From assembly GCA_013368315.1 (NCBI GenBank), contig JAACJM010000015.1, positions 496,001 to 560,000 on the forward strand: DNA of 64,000 nt, written 5' to 3'. Source of the DNA: Tetrapyrgos nigripes (taxonomy: Eukaryota > Basidiomycota > Agaricomycetes > Agaricales > Campanellaceae). Both the position numbers and the translations under genes were made by a program. The stretch's first letter is position 1. Every line of letters starts with the position of its first letter. Positions 45,240 to 56,969 of the stretch are shown in pieces. The notes under the pieces are model-generated. The model ran no database searches. It saw only the letters and a program-made list of their open reading frames with translations, and had not been told where the DNA came from.

Positions 45240-46239
45240 TCAGACAATGAACCACTTCGGCTTGATGTCAGTCCCCAAAAGTTCTTCCAACTTGACCAGT
45301 ATCTCGCTCGAGACGCATGTTTCCGAAAGGAAACCTCGCAACGTACTAGCAAAAAAATAAATGGTTTCTTTGCTACTTAGCCTCCGGATGATCGAAAATC
45401 GGATTTGGTCTTTGTGAGTTGATAAGCTGTGCCACGGTAAAGGAACCTCATCCTTGGTGAATCTAGTCCCAATGATGCAGCGGCCTCACAGAACGCTTTA
45501 AATCGAGCGCGTTCAAGTTCGCCTTGTCTGAACTCCGACCCCAGCGGGTAACGAGCTTCAACTGCTTCTTTCCCTTGATAAAAGGTTCTTAATTCTTGAG
45601 AAGCGCTTCTGTGATCTCGTAGCCATATACACATTTGAGACCTTTGTATTCTGGAGGAGGAGGAGAGTAGGACTGCGAGGAAAGAGGAGAATTTACTACT
45701 AAAATACGCGAAGCAGTAGTGTTGAGGAAGCTAACCTAAACGATATTGGCTTCGTCTCTGTGGGGCCAAAAATCACCAAAAATCAGCGAAACGCGGTCGC
45801 TGAATCGATTGTTAGTCGTCCTGATTAAGAATAGGTAGACTGGAGACTTCATACCTTTGGGGACTACCAGTGTTTGCGAACAGGTTTTGAGCTCCGGTGG
45901 CACTCGACATGTAATTACAAGGAGGTCTCCAGATGACGCGATGGGAACCTGACCCACTGGATGGCAATATCGTGGTCACATTGAGTTCACTGTACAATGT
46001 CTGTCAATCCTAATTTTCAAATACCGAAGGAAGAGGTAGTCTCCCTCTCTTTCTCTGTACCTAGAACTTGCTGAAGATGGCGTCGCTACTTCAACGACCT
46101 GTAAAAGATGGATTCAGAATTCCAAGTTAGCATCCAATACCAACCGAGCAAAAAGGCAACGTGAATGAATATGTACCAAGTTTTTGACGTTCTCCGGGAT
46201 CTGAACGCGGCGGTAGAGAGTTTCGGTGTCCAAATTCAT
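45240..46239 (-). CDS. Orphan gene, copy A of a tandem pair
   Basis: I do not recognise the protein. It starts MNLDTETLYRRVQIPENVKN, continues VVEVATPSSASS and SELNVTTILPSSGSGSHRVI with short exons and introns. After SDRVSLIFGDFWPHRDEANI the model becomes unclear. The main C-terminal exon reads YQGKEAVEARYPLGSEFRQG, ELERARFKAFCEAAASLGLD, then SSKETIYFFASTLRGFL, VKLEELLGTDIKPKWFIV. Two one-base shifts (a four-T run and a double A near 45375-45395) stand between SDF and SSKETIY, so the gene is either decayed or carries consensus errors. Predicted mix of beta strands and a C-terminal helix; no signal peptide, no transmembrane segment. Exon borders in the middle are provisional. Confidence 0.5.
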
Positions 46240-46349
46240 GATGTTTGTGGCAGAAGGACAAGGATGTAATCAACTAATAATAAACAACAATGAAATTATT
46301 AGCCACCGACACGTAGAGACCATCGACAATACGCCACCTCCGCTTGATG

Positions 46350-47235
46350 TCAGTCCCCATGGTCAGAAAGATATTCTCGAAACGTAGTGAAGAAATAAAA
46401 GATGTCCTCTTTACTAGTCTCCGGATGAGAGTCGGTTTCCTTGCCAGTGATTGCCCCTGTCAAGCCAACAGGAATATACTGCATAATTGATGAACCCAGT
46501 CCCAATGATTCTGCGGCATTGTAAAACGTTTGATTTCGGGATAAGTGAGTTTAAGTCGTCTTATCTTCAAGTCTGACTTGTACAGAACTTCAATCTCTGC
46601 CCCTGGATGTATGACTGAAGAACAAGTAAACACATTTCCCGAGGTTTGGAATGGGAAAATGGGAAAGTAGGACATCGTGGTTGGGAAGGGAAAGGTCCAT
46701 TGCAGTCGACTGCTATTATAGCACGGAGTCTGCATTCGATATCATTGGTCTGAACCTCACGAAATAGATGGTCATTACTCATCTTTGCAGGTTCCCTACG
46801 TTTGAAGCCGTTCATCTGAGCTACAGAGGTACCATACGTGCAATCCTGGGTCTTCAAATGTTCTGTGCTCCTCGAGTGATACAGAGCATATGTATGCATG
46901 TAATCGTGAGGGATCCAGACGTCTGTGGATCAGAGGCACTACATAGTCAACATATAATCATAAGATGGGGATCGAATAAGACGAACAGGAGCACCGGAAA
47001 CTAACCCAGATGATAATATTGTGATCACTCTGAGTCCACTATTACATGTCCGCTCGCTCGCTATACAACATGTTTTAGTCCACGTATGTACTCACGTTAT
47101 GAATGGAAACCTAAATTCACTTTGTTTCAATATCATGAAAATAGGGAGAGCCGTTACCACAACTTCAATGACCTGAATCATAAAAGAATTGGCATCCTGG
47201 CAGCTGAGTAAAATGCGATTTCGGGGAGGTTTCAT
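46350..47235 (-). pseudogene. Orphan gene, diverged copy B of the tandem pair (probably decayed)
   Basis: This copy aligns to copy A over the same order of segments: VIEVVVTALP to VVEVATPSS; LRVITILSSG to LNVTTILPSSG; FYNAAESLGLGSS to FCEAAASLGLDS; HPETSKEDIFYFFTTFREYL to the SSKETIYFFASTLRGFL block; and MGTDIKRRWRIV to LGTDIKPKWFIV. The segments lie in different frames and about 45 bases present in copy A near its end are missing here. Copy B is therefore probably a degenerate duplicate, though sequencing indels could contribute. The start at 47235 (MKPPRNRILLSCQ) is speculative. Confidence 0.45.
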
Positions 47236-47436
47236 GTTGGAAGCAGGAAACGAGGACGGTTGGCAGAGAAAGCCGTGAAAGTGTAGACCGGTGGTGAGAC
47301 GTGAAAGGAACCAATGCTGCCCATTGCATCATCAACGAGCTGACTGAATATGAAAAATATGCCATTGTCAGAGGGAACAGAAATCCAAAACAAAGTCGTA
47401 AGCGAATGTTCATCAGAAAGGGTATCATACAAGTAG

Positions 47437-48903
47437 TCACGATTCTTCTGTTTGATCTTTCTGTCCGTCACCAGCAGGCTCCTTCGTTTCCGACGCAGGT
47501 TCCTTGTCACCACCACTCACTGCCCATCCCATTCGAGATACAACGTACTCCTGGCCTACAACTTCGATGCCAACTCGAAGAGCTTCTGCAACTAGATCTT
47601 CTACCCAATCATATTTGTCCCAGACAGCGAGCCATGAGCCAGGTACGGCTTGCGTGATTGTAGAATGAACGAGATTGTGGGAAGGATCGGAGAGATAGAG
47701 CAAGAATTGCAGATGTTGCTGTACTGATTGCTCGGCAGGTGCAGAAGAGACTTCTGCTTTGGTAGAGGGAGAGGGAAGACTGAATGAAGTCAGGTAGGGT
47801 TGTACGCGCAGGTATACGTATGAATATGTCGTGGGTACTTCGATAGAAGAAATTTCTTGCGGTTTGATGACGTTCTTTGTCGTTATCAACTCGTCGAGAT
47901 TAGCCTGCGGGCATTTCTATCAGCACATCTAGACAAAAGAAAGGAATGAGACGGTAAGGTACCTGAGCAAGCTTGACCGCAGTTTCGTAACCCTCCACGA
48001 CGTTCAGATCCCTATCAGAAGATCCACTTTCGTCTTTAGGTCGTGACTCGTTACCCTTGTTGACGATAAGGTCACCGCCTTCCACTTGTTCCATGACCTG
48101 TCGAGGTATCAGCTATAATGCTCAAGATGACACAGGACGACGTACGCGGGCCAGAGACCGATACACCAAATTCTCTATGCCATCATAACCTTTCATATCA
48201 TGACTTAACCATACTTGTATGACTTCATGCTCTGATATAGGTGGTGCAACAACGTTGAGAATGTCCGTAAGAGTTGACAGACCGACGCGTCTGAAATCTT
48301 GTCCTGTACGCAAAGCATGAGTATACTAATTAATTGCATAACGACACCAATATGCTCACCTATTTTATCAAGCTGCGCGGATTTAGCATAGCCCATAACA
48401 CCCTCACCCCATTTCCGTGCTTGTTCGTTGTTTGGAAGATTCTTGGCTTGTTCCTCAACAACAGAGCGTGCTTGTTGAATTGCGCTAGAGGCAGTATTCC
48501 ACACGGAACCCCATCCCCAGTTGCCAGCTGATGATGATTGGGCAGTAGCCGTTGTAGCTGCAGATGTTTCGGAAGGGACAGCCTTGGCACTTGTAGGAGG
48601 GGTTATACCTCCTGTAGAGGATCCTAGAGACGAACCTCCGAGTTTGACTCGTTCCGTACTCTTTCTGAGGGTTGGAGTAGAAGACCGTGAAGCTGGTCTA
48701 TCCAAATGTGAAGTAGTGACACGGGTTGGTTCTGCGCTCTTCTTGGTAATTTCATCGAGAAAAGCAAGTGCCTCTGCTTCGCCTTCATTGGTTCCAGGGG
48801 CTGAAGCTGGCGGTTTGGCAGAAGAAGCTCCCTCTGGAATGGGAGTAAAGGAATCGAGATCATCTAGAAGCCGAAGAGCCTCTTGTTGCTTGGACTTCGA
48901 CAT
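47437..48903 (-). CDS. MTC1: Maintenance of telomere capping protein 1 family (Mtc1, DUF5427)
   Basis: The protein starts MSKSKQQEALRLLDDLDSFT, the family hallmark, then EAEALAFLDEITKK, a Ser-rich linker, and NWGWGSVWNTASSAIQQARS with WGEGVMGYAKSAQLDKIG. The second half is folded: RVGLSTLTDILNVVAPPISE, HEVIQVWLSHDMKGYDGIEN, VYLRVQPYL, LVHSTITQAVPGSWLAVWDK and GQEYVVSRMGWAVSGG. In yeast, Mtc1 binds COPI vesicle components and its loss sickens telomere-capping mutants; the molecular role is unclear. An upstream in-frame ATG at 48951 would add 16 residues; I prefer 48903 because the family begins close to LLDDLDSF. Four exons, no frame break. Confidence 0.85.
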
Positions 48904-49400
48904 GGTGGTAGTTTGGACTCCAGCTCGATCACGTGCAACTGCCACTTCCATCCTGAGCCTCCAAGTGGAATGATTGGTTTCTCTCTATTCTATACACCTC
49001 ATCGTAGTTTTCTACACAAAATATGACGCAAGAGTTCTATGAAGTGGGTATGTGCCTTGAAATATACTTTGCGGACTCTTTAGCTTGCGCCACTCACTTG
49101 ATCTCAGAGGAAATCCTTGACCACAGAAATGACGACAATGAAGTTGGTGGCCTAAATCACTCTATGCTTCTTGAAATTTATGACTTTTTTAGATAGCATA
49201 TTTTATCAAAGTAAATTCCACCTTTCTGAGGTTGCGTCAATTACTCATCGCTCTTTCGCGGCCAGTGGAAGGGATACCCGAGGACTCAAGATAACACGTA
49301 CGTAGTTTACTCGATCCTGCGGCTTCATCGATCATCTCCAACACGTAGTTATCTAGCTGGGAGCCGGTGTCTAATCTCGGGCGCGCTCCTACTGCCATAA
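48904..49400. other. Divergent intergenic region
   Basis: About 500 bases between MTC1 and the next gene. AT-rich near 49180-49210, otherwise nothing recognisable. Confidence 0.3.
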
Positions 49401-51899
49401 ATGACTACTGGCAAAGAAAAAAACAGGTTCGTTTGTTGGCTACAGAACTTCAGGCGCTGATATGTCATTGTTCACCCCTCAAGTTATTATACTCCACTCT
49501 CAAATATCCTACGCCGTCACCATCACCGTCAATAAAGATTCGAATTCCTTTGAAGCGGCGTCGTAGCGAAACTTCCATTCAAGTGAGGCATCTTATTGTG
49601 CAGAGGTCATCAACTTACCCTGAGTGGCAACATCGTTCTAGGAAGCGTCTCCGGAACCAGGGAGTACAACAGAAGAGGTACGTTGCCCACATTTTCCGAT
49701 GGAGTCGTACTAACGAAATACAAAGGAGGGCGACTCTGAATTGGATGAAGAATATGTAGCAAAACTTTTCTTCAAGCATCTTCTGAAGAATTAATGTCTA
49801 TCTAGGAACTACCTCCTCCATCATCCCCTTTACAGGAACAACAGGATTTCTTTGATTTGGAAGATGATTCGTTTATTTCTTCAGCGCCAATGAATGACGT
49901 TCAGAACGACTTGCTTCCTGTGCAGGATAGTGGGGCCGAGATGACTGACTTCTTGACGCAAGCTTTCAACGAGCTGGAGACAGAAAGCTCTACAGCCGTG
50001 CGTTTTTTCATGTCCAAAAGCTTACTTTTTTACGGAGTCAGTTTCAGGTTACGGAGAGCAATTTTGACTATTTGATGTCGGATGCGTTAATGTGCGCTTA
50101 CTCCTTGAAAGTCGATGGATCTATCTCTCTGACACCCATCCATGCAGAGAATCCCCTACCCTGGAGAACCAGCACAAAGCCCCCAGCGTGTAAATTTCCC
50201 GTTCGCTTTCTCCTTCAAGTATTGGGCTGAATAGCCTTTGTTAGGGAGACCTTGCAGTCTTTGATACAGTCCATACCCACTCCGGGAAGGTGAATACGAA
50301 ATGACAAGGGAACACAGTAGTCTGACATTCCTTTTCCACAAAGTCTCCTACCTCCAACACCGCCAACCTGGACCGGTCCTCTTTTTATCAACGATTCAGA
50401 AAGATTATGCCAAATCACTCTAAGTGCCAGTGCATCTGATTTTGAAACAGAGCCAAGTGGTTTCATGGCGGAACTTCAGTACATGAACTCCCTTTACCTA
50501 GCTTTGTACGAGCTTCCCCTTATCCGGGATTCAGTCGTGCAAGCGATGGTACCGCCTGCCGAACTACTGACCGTAGATGGCGAGGCGTCGTGTTTGGAAA
50601 AACTTACAATTTTCATGGCCAAAAACGACCTGGTGACGCTTCCCATCTGCATATTTTTCGAGATTATGTGCGACTGACCAACTTTGCAGGTTGCACTGGC
50701 ACCTACCGATGTGCAAGGTTATGGTCTCATTGACGCTGACGCTGAGGATATAGCTTCTTCCATAGTGATGCTACTGCCGAGCACAAGCTTGCAGAAGTTA
50801 TTTCCCGCCTTAAATCTCAGTGACAGGAGATTGGAGACAGATTTGACAGCAGTATACCTTGAATGGTCAATTCAAACTGACCCACCCCTTCGACACTCAC
50901 AGCTCAACCATTCGTTGGGAAGGATTATCACATCGTTAAGATCTCCGTCGACCCAATACCTTCCCTTGACCGAGGCAACATTATCTCTTTCCATATTACA
51001 GGTTTCTCCGTTAATCCACAGATTCTTCTCGTTGAGCAGTCACATCCCATACTTCATCTGGGAAAGTATTGACCCCAGGACTGACTTCACCCTTCGCGTG
51101 GAGACTAGCTTGCTCGTCGATGTCCTGAGACGTTCTCATATCAACTCGACACAAACACCCCCTGAACAAGGTCCAGTCCTCGTCTTTATACATGCTTCAC
51201 ACATCTCGACTATAAGCAGGTTGCCGGGGCTGGTGGAAAGAAGAAAGCAACTAGAAACCACTTTTTTCATCTATGGGCCACCATCAATTTCAGAGACTTC
51301 GTCGCTTCGTTACATCTTCCCGGCAGGTCAGTCTCATTTATTTTCCATGTCAATATTTCTCATTTCCTGATATAGGCGGTGTTCTAACCTTTACTGCGAG
51401 CTGTCTACTCGCAAAACCATACGAGCTTTTGAAAAAAGTTAAAGAGGTAGCTGCACATCCTCTGTGGTGTACTTATATCATTCCTCCAGTCCTGGGCCTC
51501 GCTATGAAGTTGTTCTACGGCGAGAAGAACCCATTAGACGAATACGATAAAGGAAACTTCATTTTCGATCCTTTTCTAGAAGCCATAGAGCAGGATCTTG
51601 CGTTGGTTCATACTCCTCCACAGGCGGACGCCGGTAATTGGATATCAGAACAGCTCGAATCACTGCTTAGAGATCGTCGAGACACTCTGGAATACTGCCT
51701 GTCGGAAGTTGAAGCAGATCCTCGTTATTCAATGATTTCCGGTGCAAGTCATAGGGTTTTGGAGGACGATATGTTTGATGACATTTCCAGGCTGCATATT
51801 CAACCAAGAATCATGTCCGACTACCGTCGATTTGTTGTTCTGGTAGACGCGAAGGATCTCAAACACCTTGACAGGTTTAAACACGCCGGGGTCAGTTAA
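49401..51899 (+). CDS. Basidiomycete orphan protein of about 690 residues
   Basis: A multi-exon gene I do not recognise. My start is MTTGKEK at 49401, joined over an A-run (49417-49423) that needs one more A, to LLYSTLKYPTPSPSPS and IKIRIPLKRRRSETSIQ. Next come acidic EGDSELDEEYELPPPSSPLQ, QDFFDLEDDSF and VTESNFDYLMSDALM. The middle reads FPFAFSFKYWAE then, after a frame break near 50228, AFVRETLQSLIQSIPTPGR. The most regular part is PTWTGPLFINDSERLCQIT, GFMAELQYMNSLYLALYELP, LPLTEATLSLSILQVSPLIH, VFTFTASCLLAKPYELLKK-like segments and a last exon ending DAKDLKHLDRFKHAGVS. The basic N terminus and acidic stretch suggest a nuclear protein. Domain unknown. Confidence 0.6.
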
Positions 51900-52182
51900 T
51901 CCTTTTTCTTTTCACCGTGGACTTGGCTGAAAGTTATTTTGACAGTTTGAGTGTATCCCAGTGCAGCATTTATCTGAGCTCTCTCTTGCATATCCTTAGG
52001 ACTATAGATACCAATGTATATTACACTCAAAGTTGCTTGCTGGAATGAAAAGTTGCGGAGGACTCGGAGTCGGAAGAACCCACCGGATATATTCAGGAGC
52101 CTGTGTCCCTGCATGTGATATCGACGCCGACGCTTTTATCCGTTTCAAACTTGCTTCAAGTTCGCTTACAACGACTACCGCC

Positions 52183-52941
52183 ATGTCTGCACTAGAGAGA
52201 ATCATTAACGACCCCGCATATCACGACTATCTCGCTATCCTCAAGGGCGCTCGCAATGGTTTCGTCTATGGTGTCAAAGTCAGGTTTCCTCATGCAGTTG
52301 TAATGTCCATATTGTTCGGCAGGGGAGAGTACGTGTTTTTCTTACCCTGAAGTTCCGTTTTCGATACTAGAATCTTCCTTACGCAGCTGGAAATCTCGCC
52401 TGAATGTAATCTATCGAGCGACACGACAACATGCGTTTAACCTGGCCAAATTTGTATCATTATACAAGACGGTACTGTTATTACAGAAAAAGCTTAATGG
52501 CGGGAAGCAAAGGAGTTTGGATACGTTCATTGCTGGGTTACTAGGAGGTTATGTGGTGTTTGGAGAGCGTACTGCTGTTAATGAGCAGGTGAGTGCTTGA
52601 TATGAGCCCGATGAGGTTTATTAGAATCTGACATGCTGACTTGTCATTTGCAGATTGTGCTCTACGTCGTTGCTCGTGTCGTCGCCTCTTTCATTCCCAG
52701 AGCTACTTCGCCTTATAATGCTACTCCGTCATCACCACGTTCCTCTGCCCCAGTGAAGCCTCTCCCTCCCGATAGTCGATACTTCACCATGCTCGCTGCC
52801 CTTTCATGGGGTGCGGTCATGTACCTCTTCAACGATAGAGGACAGACAATCCAACCTGGGATGTTCAACTCAATGACATACCTCTATAGAGACTCGGAAG
52901 TGTGGAAGGATTTGAGAACGTTGTTTTGGCACAACACATAG
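52183..52941 (+). CDS. PXMP4: Peroxisomal membrane protein 4 (PXMP4/PMP24, Tim17-like fold)
   Basis: An integral peroxisomal membrane protein of unclear function. It starts MSALERIINDPAYHDYLAIL, then KGARNGFVYGVKVRFPHAVV and MSILFGRG. After an intron it continues LNVIYRATRQHAFNLAKFVS, YKTVLLLQKKLNG, DTFIAGLLGGYVVFGERTAV, and the last exon VLYVVARVVASFIPRA with MLAALSWGAVMYLFNDRGQT. The family pattern GARNG..YG.KVRFPHALV and HA..LA.FV..YK is clear. Three exons in frame, about 210 residues. It is convergent with the BTB gene. Confidence 0.9.
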
Positions 52942-53148
52942 TTTGGGAGCGGTGGTTACTTCTACATGGCGTCTAATATAGATATCCGGATGTAGTATGG
53001 TATCTTTTGTATATCCAACTATAATTATTAGATGTCCTTCTGTACTACCACCAACCCTCCTCATCTCCTCGGTTCTTCCAAATGAGCGAGCGTTCTTGGG
53101 ACTTTTCTGCATTTGTACTGGCATGGAACAACTACATTCAGCCTCGAA

Positions 53149-54230
53149 TTAGTTTAGTGAAAGATGTCGGTACTCAACTCGAAGCATTCCTACGGCCGCG
53201 GTAGCAGCCTTGCGGCATATTGGACAGGTTTGCACAGGTCTTTCCGACAATACACTTTCCATCTCTCCAGCGACGTCGGTCACTACAACCTGCGGTGAGG
53301 ACCCTGACAAGAAACAATTCAGATTCCATGAACACCTACAACTGCTAACCTTCCTCGCTAGGTTTATCCGTGCCATATGCCAAACCGCCTGCGTCTCGTC
53401 GAGATGCGACGTACACGATCCGTAACCTGTTTACAGCAAAAATACAAAATACATCAGTATCACCGTAGATATCATCACTACGACAGCTGTCTCCACAACA
53501 TGCATGCATATACACGTACATGGACGTGATCAAGTGTACAACTTATAAGTTGCAAATCCACTCACCATGTGGAAAGACCTCTTCTTCCAACAACAATCGC
53601 CGCAATGTCTTTACGCGAAGATCTTGAAGCTTTACAACATCGTGGTATGCTTCCACGGTGGGTATCACTTTGATTTCTTCATACGAATACGAGGCTATGG
53701 GTCTTAACCACTTGCATGATTTAGATGCTATATCGTGAAATCCTGCCGAGACTGAGAAGCCATAGATAAAGAGCGCGTCCGAGGGCGCGTGAGCAAGCAA
53801 ATGTCCACATAGGGCGCTAGTCACAGAATCCGGGAGCGCATACTTGTCAGCTAGCAAGAACAACTGCGGAAGCAGAGGTAGTGGAATAACCGAGGAATCG
53901 GTTTCTGGTAACGGCACGTCACACGGGGCTTCTAGTTTAGGTGGTGTTGGGGGATCAGGAGGAGAATGCAACAAGCCCAAGAGTAGGCAAAGTGTGGCAG
54001 AACTTTCTGAAAGATCTAGCGTCTGTTCCGGAGGGCCGAAAGAGTCATCACAGCATGAAAACATGTTGCCTTAGGTGCGGATCAGTATAATTAGTTTCAA
54101 AATGAAGCACTTGGTGATTGAACTTACGAAAGATTTCGCTGTTGCAGAGGGCTTTGCGGCTGACTGCAAAGACTTGATTGTCGGGGATGGAGCGGACTGA
54201 AAAATCAGGATGAGCACAGTGGAAGGACAT
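53149..54230 (-). CDS. BTB/POZ-domain protein of the agaricomycete type
   Basis: It starts MSFHCAHPDFSVRSIPDNQV, FAVSRKALCNSEIFR, then after an intron NMFSCCDDSFGPPEQTLDLS, a pattern typical of the large BTB-like families of mushrooms in which an N-terminal BTB fold is followed by a helical region (LPQLFLLADKYALPDSVTSA, LCGHLLAHAPSDALFIYGFS) and AYHDVVKLQDLRVKTLRRLL. The tail continues YGSCTSHLDETQAVWHMARI, DVAGEMESVLSERPVQTCPI, CRKAATAAVGMLRVEYRHLS. The junction near 53345 is uncertain, since the intron that removes SRCSWNLNC is out of phase. Partner unknown; such proteins may be cullin-3 adaptors. Length about 300 residues. Confidence 0.65.
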
Positions 54231-54599
54231 GGAATAGGTTGTCTATCATCGAGTCGGTTGCATTTTATACTTGTGACTCGAGGCGTGACTCTTTATTCTG
54301 AGTATGTAGACGTGTCAGAAAGGGGATCGAACGCTGCAAAAAGGCTATGATGCATCGCTTTCAATCAGGGTGTTCCGATTGACACTGATGTACATGTTAA
54401 AACTGCAGAAACACGTCCTGGACCATAGTCGACAAAGGCTGGAGCGGATGGAATGGAATAGATGGGAAAGGTAGAAAGTGGTAAAAAGAAAAACAGTGAG
54501 AAGATAAAAGGGAGCACAGAAGAACAAATATCATAATGTGGTATCATCAATGAAGGTAAAACAAGGGAATCTAACAACCAGTAATCCCAGAAAAGGCTC
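54231..54599. other. Gap between BTB gene and Ras-like gene
   Basis: 369 bases, nothing recognisable besides short open frames. Confidence 0.3.
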
Positions 54600-55512
54600 C
54601 TACAAGATAATACACCCCAGTTTGCTCTTCTCCTTTTTCGGCTTCCCTCCTGGGACACTGGAAGGGCCCACTTCTATGTTTCTTGTCTGTCGTAGTGCAC
54701 GGACGAGAGTCGTAAAAAGACGTTCAACGTTCTGTGCTGTTTTGGCTGAGGTTTCGATAAATTCACATCCAAACTGTCGTGCAAGTGCCGCTCCTTCTTC
54801 CTTTGAAACCTCGCGCTCATAGGTCTTGTCGCATTTATTACCGACAAGCATAAAAATGGGGTCTCCGCGTTTCACCCTCCTCATAGACTGCCTAAATATT
54901 TCGAGTCGTTCAAACGTTGACCGGGATGCGATGGAATAGACGAGAATGAAACCCTGTCCTTCTCTGTGGGTAGTGATCGGATGTATAAGATAGGGTGAGC
55001 TAGAGGGCGAAAGAGAGGGATGACTCACCGAACCCATTGGTCTCGTAATGTGGCGTATTCCTCTAGATAAATGAAGACGAGATAGATACATCCAAGACAA
55101 TTGACATGAGAGGGATGAGAGTGGGTGATGGACATATGACGACTCACCCTGCCCGGCAGTATCGATAACTTCTACAAAACACATCCGGTTGTCCACTATA
55201 AGCTGCTTTCGGTATGCATCTTCTATCGTTGGATCATATGTCTGAAATAGCGGGGAGAGGAGATGAGATGGGAAAAGGAAGCAGGAGCAGGAGGGACGCA
55301 CTTCTGACGGAAGGATGCGGGTCGGACGATTCGGGTCAAGAGAAGACGAGGGTTGGATACGGGACGAAGCTCACCAACGAAACAATTGAGAGTAAACTGG
55401 TCGCGGGTGAGTCAAGATGATAGGACCTGCGTGGGCGCAGACGTACCTGTACAGCCAGCGCTGTCTTACCGACGCCACCATCCCCGAGGACTGCAACTCT
55501 CCAATTATCCAT
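54600..55512 (-). CDS. Ras-family small GTPase
   Basis: A membrane-anchored signalling switch. P-loop VAVLGDGGVGKTALAVQ, switch I TYDPTIEDAYRKQL, switch II VIDTAGQEEYATLRDQW, then EGQGFILVYSIASRSTFERL, the guanine-specificity VGNKCDK and FIETSAKTAQNVERLF. It ends in the polybasic KPKKEKSKLG plus the CAAX box CIIL, predicting geranylgeranylation (Leu last) and no second palmitoylated Cys nearby. Start MDNWRVAVLGDGG at 55512. Five exons; the switch II exon is only about 40 bases (EEYATLRDQWVR). Glycines at the P-loop positions equivalent to Ras 12 and 13 and the Gln equivalent to 61 are present. It belongs to the Ras/Ras2 group rather than Rho or Rab. Confidence 0.93.
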
Positions 55513-55847
55513 TTCTGAGGACGACTTAGAGGGATAAGAGAGGAAAAAAGGGTGGAAGTACCTCAGAAAGGACTAAGTGTGTGGGAGCAAAGGAGGGTGT
55601 CTTGTACGTGCGTAGATTGAATGCCGGATGAGAAAAGGGAAGAGCAGAGATAAAAAGAGAACAATGAGGCGATCGTCGTACAAAAGTCGTAGAGGTCGTT
55701 AAAATCTGAGAGAGAGCAACGGCAGGCGAGTGTAAAAAGGCTTCCAAGTCAAGTCACACCATACTAGTGACACCTTATCTTATCAGTTATACATGTACAA
55801 ATAATATAATCGAAACAAGTCCTAGTCCACTGCTCCTCTACTCCTTT
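55513..55847. other. Gap upstream of the Ras-like gene
   Basis: 335 bases, no gene. Probably the Ras promoter and the 3' UTR of the small gene that follows. Confidence 0.3.
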
Positions 55848-56105
55848 TCAATCCTGTCTGCTAAACTCCGCCTGTGTCAGGTTCAGCACAAACATGCTCC
55901 GTTGGTTTGCGGGTGGCTCAATCAGCTTCACCGGCTTTGCTGCTTTCGCGTTTGTGGGGAGCGTGGCCCGCAGCGAAGGGAATGGTCGCAGTGCCTGCGA
56001 CGAAGGAAATGATGATTGTCTTTTCGGTGCCATGCGTTTCGCACTCTGGGTTTGTTCAAGTTGCGCAGAGGCAGCGAGTGGTGAAGACACCATAGGACGC
56101 GACAT
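55848..56105 (-). CDS. Small basic protein of 85 residues, unknown
   Basis: An open single-exon frame starts MSRPMVSSPLAASAQLEQTQ, continues SAKRMAPKRQSSFPSSQALR, PFPSLRATLPTNAKAAKPVK, and ends LNLTQAEFSRQD. It has no domain. Codon use looks ordinary. A run of 16 A lies about 25 bases upstream on the plus strand (T on this strand) and may be part of its promoter. It could also be an alternate 5' exon. Support is only moderate. Confidence 0.4.
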   Translation of the reverse strand: MSRPMVSSPLAASAQLEQTQSAKRMAPKRQSSFPSSQALRPFPSLRATLPTNAKAAKPVKLIEPPANQRSMFVLNLTQAEFSRQD

Positions 56106-56969
56106 TGTTATAATAGATAGTTCTGTGAAAGAAAAAAAAAAAAAAAACCAATTCAGTACTAGACGCGAAAGGTTGGACGAGACGGGACGCACAATGTGTA
56201 AAGCGTTGGAAGAGAGAAAAAGATGCACTGGTGCTGAGAGGCGATGGTGGTACAACTGGCGGTAGTGCAGTTGGTGGTTTTGGATAGAGCTTTATATCTC
56301 TGGGGTGGCTCGCTTGTAATCCCCAACTTCCCCAAAATTTTTGACTTCGGACTTGTTTCCATTTTTGGCATTCGGCCGCGCGTTTTAGCTGTTCTTTCCC
56401 TGACAATCTCAAACTTTGTCGTAAGGCGCGCACGGCCGCGCTTGCATAGAAGATACGCTAAAATGTACATTATATTCTCTTCAGACATATATCTCTGGTC
56501 TAAGTACAAGAAGAAGAAAAGAACTCTCTGTAATAGGGGGAGGAGGCTGTCAGGGTTATCGTCCGAGTCATGGTATGTCAACTGTGCGATGAAAGGGTGT
56601 AATAGACTGTGGTGATTGGGATGAAACACAGGATGTTAAAAAAGGTAGGCATCGCAGATCCGGCTACGGTAGTAGATGGTGTGTTGGTGGTGTATGAACG
56701 GTTCAACGGACCAAGTTGACAGGGACGGACAGGGACGTGGTCACTGCTGTGTGAGTGCTGTTGCGGATGTCAGCAATGGTTCAAAAGGGCGCGACGAGTC
56801 AACGACAGGGAAACGAGTCTGTCTCAGTCACAACACGTGCTGTGGATGCGTTTCGAACGCTCGGGGTGTACAAACCATAAGTAATATGATGTGGTGTGCC
56901 AATGGATGGATGGGTCGGCCGACGAAAGGGATGGTCATGGGACATTGGACCAGATTCCTTCCGTCCACC
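56106..56969. other. 0.9-kb gap with a poly-A tract
   Basis: Contains a homopolymer of about 16 A at about 56130-56145. Otherwise only short unconvincing frames. The right side holds the 3' UTR of the Yippee gene. Confidence 0.35.

Noticed and set aside
45240..47235. The orphan pair as a toxin-antitoxin or defence module
   Set aside because: The two units are diverged copies of one gene, not two partners, and no toxin or nuclease motif is visible.
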